A stretch of DNA of 47,301 nucleotides from an uncultured Bacteroidales bacterium (lineage in GTDB: Bacteria > Bacteroidota > Bacteroidia > Bacteroidales > P3): assembly GCA_947306225.1 (NCBI GenBank), contig CAMZFW010000002.1, positions 1 to 47,301 on the forward strand. Direction: 5' to 3'. Below the pieces are notes generated by a model. That model ran no database searches, was not told where the DNA came from, and worked only from the letters and a program-made list of their open reading frames with translations. Below are positions 45,310 through 47,301 of the stretch, piece by piece. A program made the position numbers and the translations under genes. Position 1 is the first letter of the stretch. Each line of letters opens with the position of its first letter.

Positions 45310-47301
45310 TCAAATCAGTCCACGGTCCTTCAGCAGAGGTGTTACGCTGGGTTCCTGACCACGGAAGTTGACGTACATCTGCATCGGGTCTTCGGTATTG
45401 CCGCTCTCCAAGATATGGCGGAACTTCTTCGCCAACTCGGGGTTGAACAGGTCGCCACTCTCCACAAAGGCTGCAAAAGCGTCGTGGTCGAGAATGGCAG
45501 TCCACGTGTAGCTATAATAGCCAGCGTCATAACCCGTGGTAAAGATATGCTGGAAATAGGGGCTCTTGTAGCGACTGATGATTTCGGGTATGAGGCCGAT
45601 AGCGTTGAGGTGCATTCTCTCAAACTCGTCGGCATTGATGGGCTGCTTCACCGCAATGCTATGATAGTCCATATCCAGCAACGAGGCGGCCAACAGCTCG
45701 GTGTTGATGAAGCCCTGCCCGTAGGTCTGCGCGGCGGCAATCTTCTCAATCAGTTCGTCGGGGATGGCCTCGCCGGTCTGGTAGTGCTTGGCATAGGTCT
45801 TCATCACCTGCGGGTTGCGGCACCAGTTCTCCATTATCTGCGAGGGCAGTTCCACAAAGTCGCGCGGTACATTGGTACCCGCCAACGAAGGATAGTGGCA
45901 CTTGCTCAACAGGCCGTGCAGCGCGTGGCCAAACTCGTGGAAGAGCGTCTCACTCTCGTCGAAGTTGAGCAGCGAGGGCTTGTCGCCCGTGGGCTTGGTG
46001 AAGTTGCAAACCACTTGAATGATGGGGATAACGTTCTCGCCCTTCTGGTTCACCTTCTGTCCGCGGAATTCGGTCATCCATGCACCGCTGCGCTTACTCT
46101 CACGCGGGTGGAAGTCCATATACAAAATGCCGATAACCTCGCCACCGTCCATAACCTCGTAGGCGTGAGCCTCCTTGTTGTAGGTAGGCAGGTCGGGGTT
46201 CTCACGGAAGGTGATGCCGTACAGCTTGCCAGCAGTGGCAAAAGCACCTTCGCGCACATTGTCAAGCGAGAAATAGGGGCGCACCACCTCGTCGTCGAGG
46301 GCGTATTTCTCCTTGCGAAGTTTCTCGCTATAGTAGCGCCAATCCCAAGGCTCCAGCTTGGCTGTGGGGTCGTCGGCCTTCAGCATCTTCTGATACTCGG
46401 CACACTCTGCCTTCGCCTTATTGAGGGCGGGACGCCAAATCTGCATCAGGCAGTCATACACCGCCTTGGGGGTCTTGGCTAGACAGTCGTCAAGTACATA
46501 GTCGGCATGGGTGGGGAATCCCAGAATATTGGCACGCTCCAAACGGAGGTTCACCAGCGTGTCGATAATCTTGGTGTTGTCGTATTCGCCACCGTCGCAA
46601 CGGGTGCTGTATGCATCCCACATCTGTTTGCGCAGGTCGCGGTCGGCGCAGTTCTGCATAAAGGGTTCCCAGCTGGGCAGGTTCAGTTTGAACACCAGTT
46701 TGCCTTTGGTGGCACTGTCGGCATCGGCAGTCTCCTTGGCTGCGGCAATCTGGTCGTTGGTCAGGCCGGCAGGGGCTGTGTCGAGCACCAGCTGATAGGC
46801 ATTGGTGGCCTTCAGCACATTCTGTGCAAAACGGAGCGTCAGCGAGGCAATCTGCTCGTTCAGCTCACGGAAACGGGCCTGTTGTTCCTCAGGCACATTG
46901 GCACCGCTGCGCACAAAGCCCTTGTAGGTCTCGTCCAGCAGACGCATCTGCTCGGGGTTCAGACCCAGATTGTCTTTCTGGTCGTAGACCGCCTTGATAC
47001 GCTCAAACAGCTTGGCATTAAGGGCGATGTTGTCGCCATGAGCCGACAGCAGGGGCGTTACCTCTTGGGCTATTGCCTCCATCTCGTCGCTATTCTCGCA
47101 CTCACTAAGGTTGAAAAACACGCCGGCCACCTTGTTGAGCAGCTCACCGCTGTACTCATACGCTTCGATGGTGTTCTCAAACGTCGGAGCCTCGCTGTTG
47201 TTGACGATGGCATCAATTTCCTCCAATTGCTGCTTCATGCCCTCTTGGAAGGCGGGCATGTAATGCTCGGTCTTAATCTTCGCGAAATCGGGGATTTCGT
47301 A
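45310..47301 (-). CDS. M3 family metallopeptidase (Dcp-like peptidyl-dipeptidase), partial; N-terminus beyond the right edge
   Basis: ETLFHEFGHALHGLLS zinc motif. The frame continues past the ORF-track Met to the window edge (YEIPDFAKIKTEHYMPAFQEG), so 47259 is not the true start. Confidence 0.93.
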   Translation of the reverse strand, partial: YEIPDFAKIKTEHYMPAFQEGMKQQLEEIDAIVNNSEAPTFENTIEAYEYSGELLNKVAGVFFNLSECENSDEMEAIAQEVTPLLSAHGDNIALNAKLFERIKAVYDQKDNLGLNPEQMRLLDETYKGFVRSGANVPEEQQARFRELNEQIASLTLRFAQNVLKATNAYQLVLDTAPAGLTNDQIAAAKETADADSATKGKLVFKLNLPSWEPFMQNCADRDLRKQMWDAYSTRCDGGEYDNTKIIDTLVNLRLERANILGFPTHADYVLDDCLAKTPKAVYDCLMQIWRPALNKAKAECAEYQKMLKADDPTAKLEPWDWRYYSEKLRKEKYALDDEVVRPYFSLDNVREGAFATAGKLYGITFRENPDLPTYNKEAHAYEVMDGGEVIGILYMDFHPRESKRSGAWMTEFRGQKVNQKGENVIPIIQVVCNFTKPTGDKPSLLNFDESETLFHEFGHALHGLLSKCHYPSLAGTNVPRDFVELPSQIMENWCRNPQVMKTYAKHYQTGEAIPDELIEKIAAAQTYGQGFINTELLAASLLDMDYHSIAVKQPINADEFERMHLNAIGLIPEIISRYKSPYFQHIFTTGYDAGYYSYTWTAILDHDAFAAFVESGDLFNPELAKKFRHILESGNTEDPMQMYVNFRGQEPSVTPLLKDRGLI

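Overview
The window looks like a Bacteroidales-type chromosome segment (inferred from gene families and TAnnTTTG promoter-like motifs; no organism assignment can be made from the sequence alone). Left to right: a partial C69 dipeptidase (-); a GH97 glycosidase (+); a repeat-dense intergenic region; a ~22.5 kb minus-strand cell-surface locus; a metal-uptake-like cluster (Cys-rich small protein, TonB receptor, HMA protein); a LuxR regulator divergent from a BspA-type LRR lipoprotein; an orphan Vsr endonuclease; TSCPD protein; radA; a membrane protein; U32 peptidase; GH3 family protein; glmM; an overlapping oxidoreductase/radical-SAM pair; an ECF sigma factor fused in one ORF to a transmembrane segment and a beta-barrel-like C-terminus; a DUF4919-like protein; PspC; and a partial M3 metallopeptidase. 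The surface locus holds a ~6,600-codon type IX-secreted protein (broken into two reading frames by a single frame change at ~23,706), a 66-aa peptide and a fimbrillin/GLUG-like lipoprotein. The strongest items for follow-up are: (1) the giant VYGGG-repeat T9SS protein and its frame break; (2) a 272-bp gapless duplicated intergenic element with nine 10-bp units and two hairpins, in direct orientation on both sides of the giant locus; (3) the sigma factor/beta-barrel fusion; (4) two MITE-like elements with shared terminal inverted repeats. All family calls are from reading the translated sequence; no database search was run.
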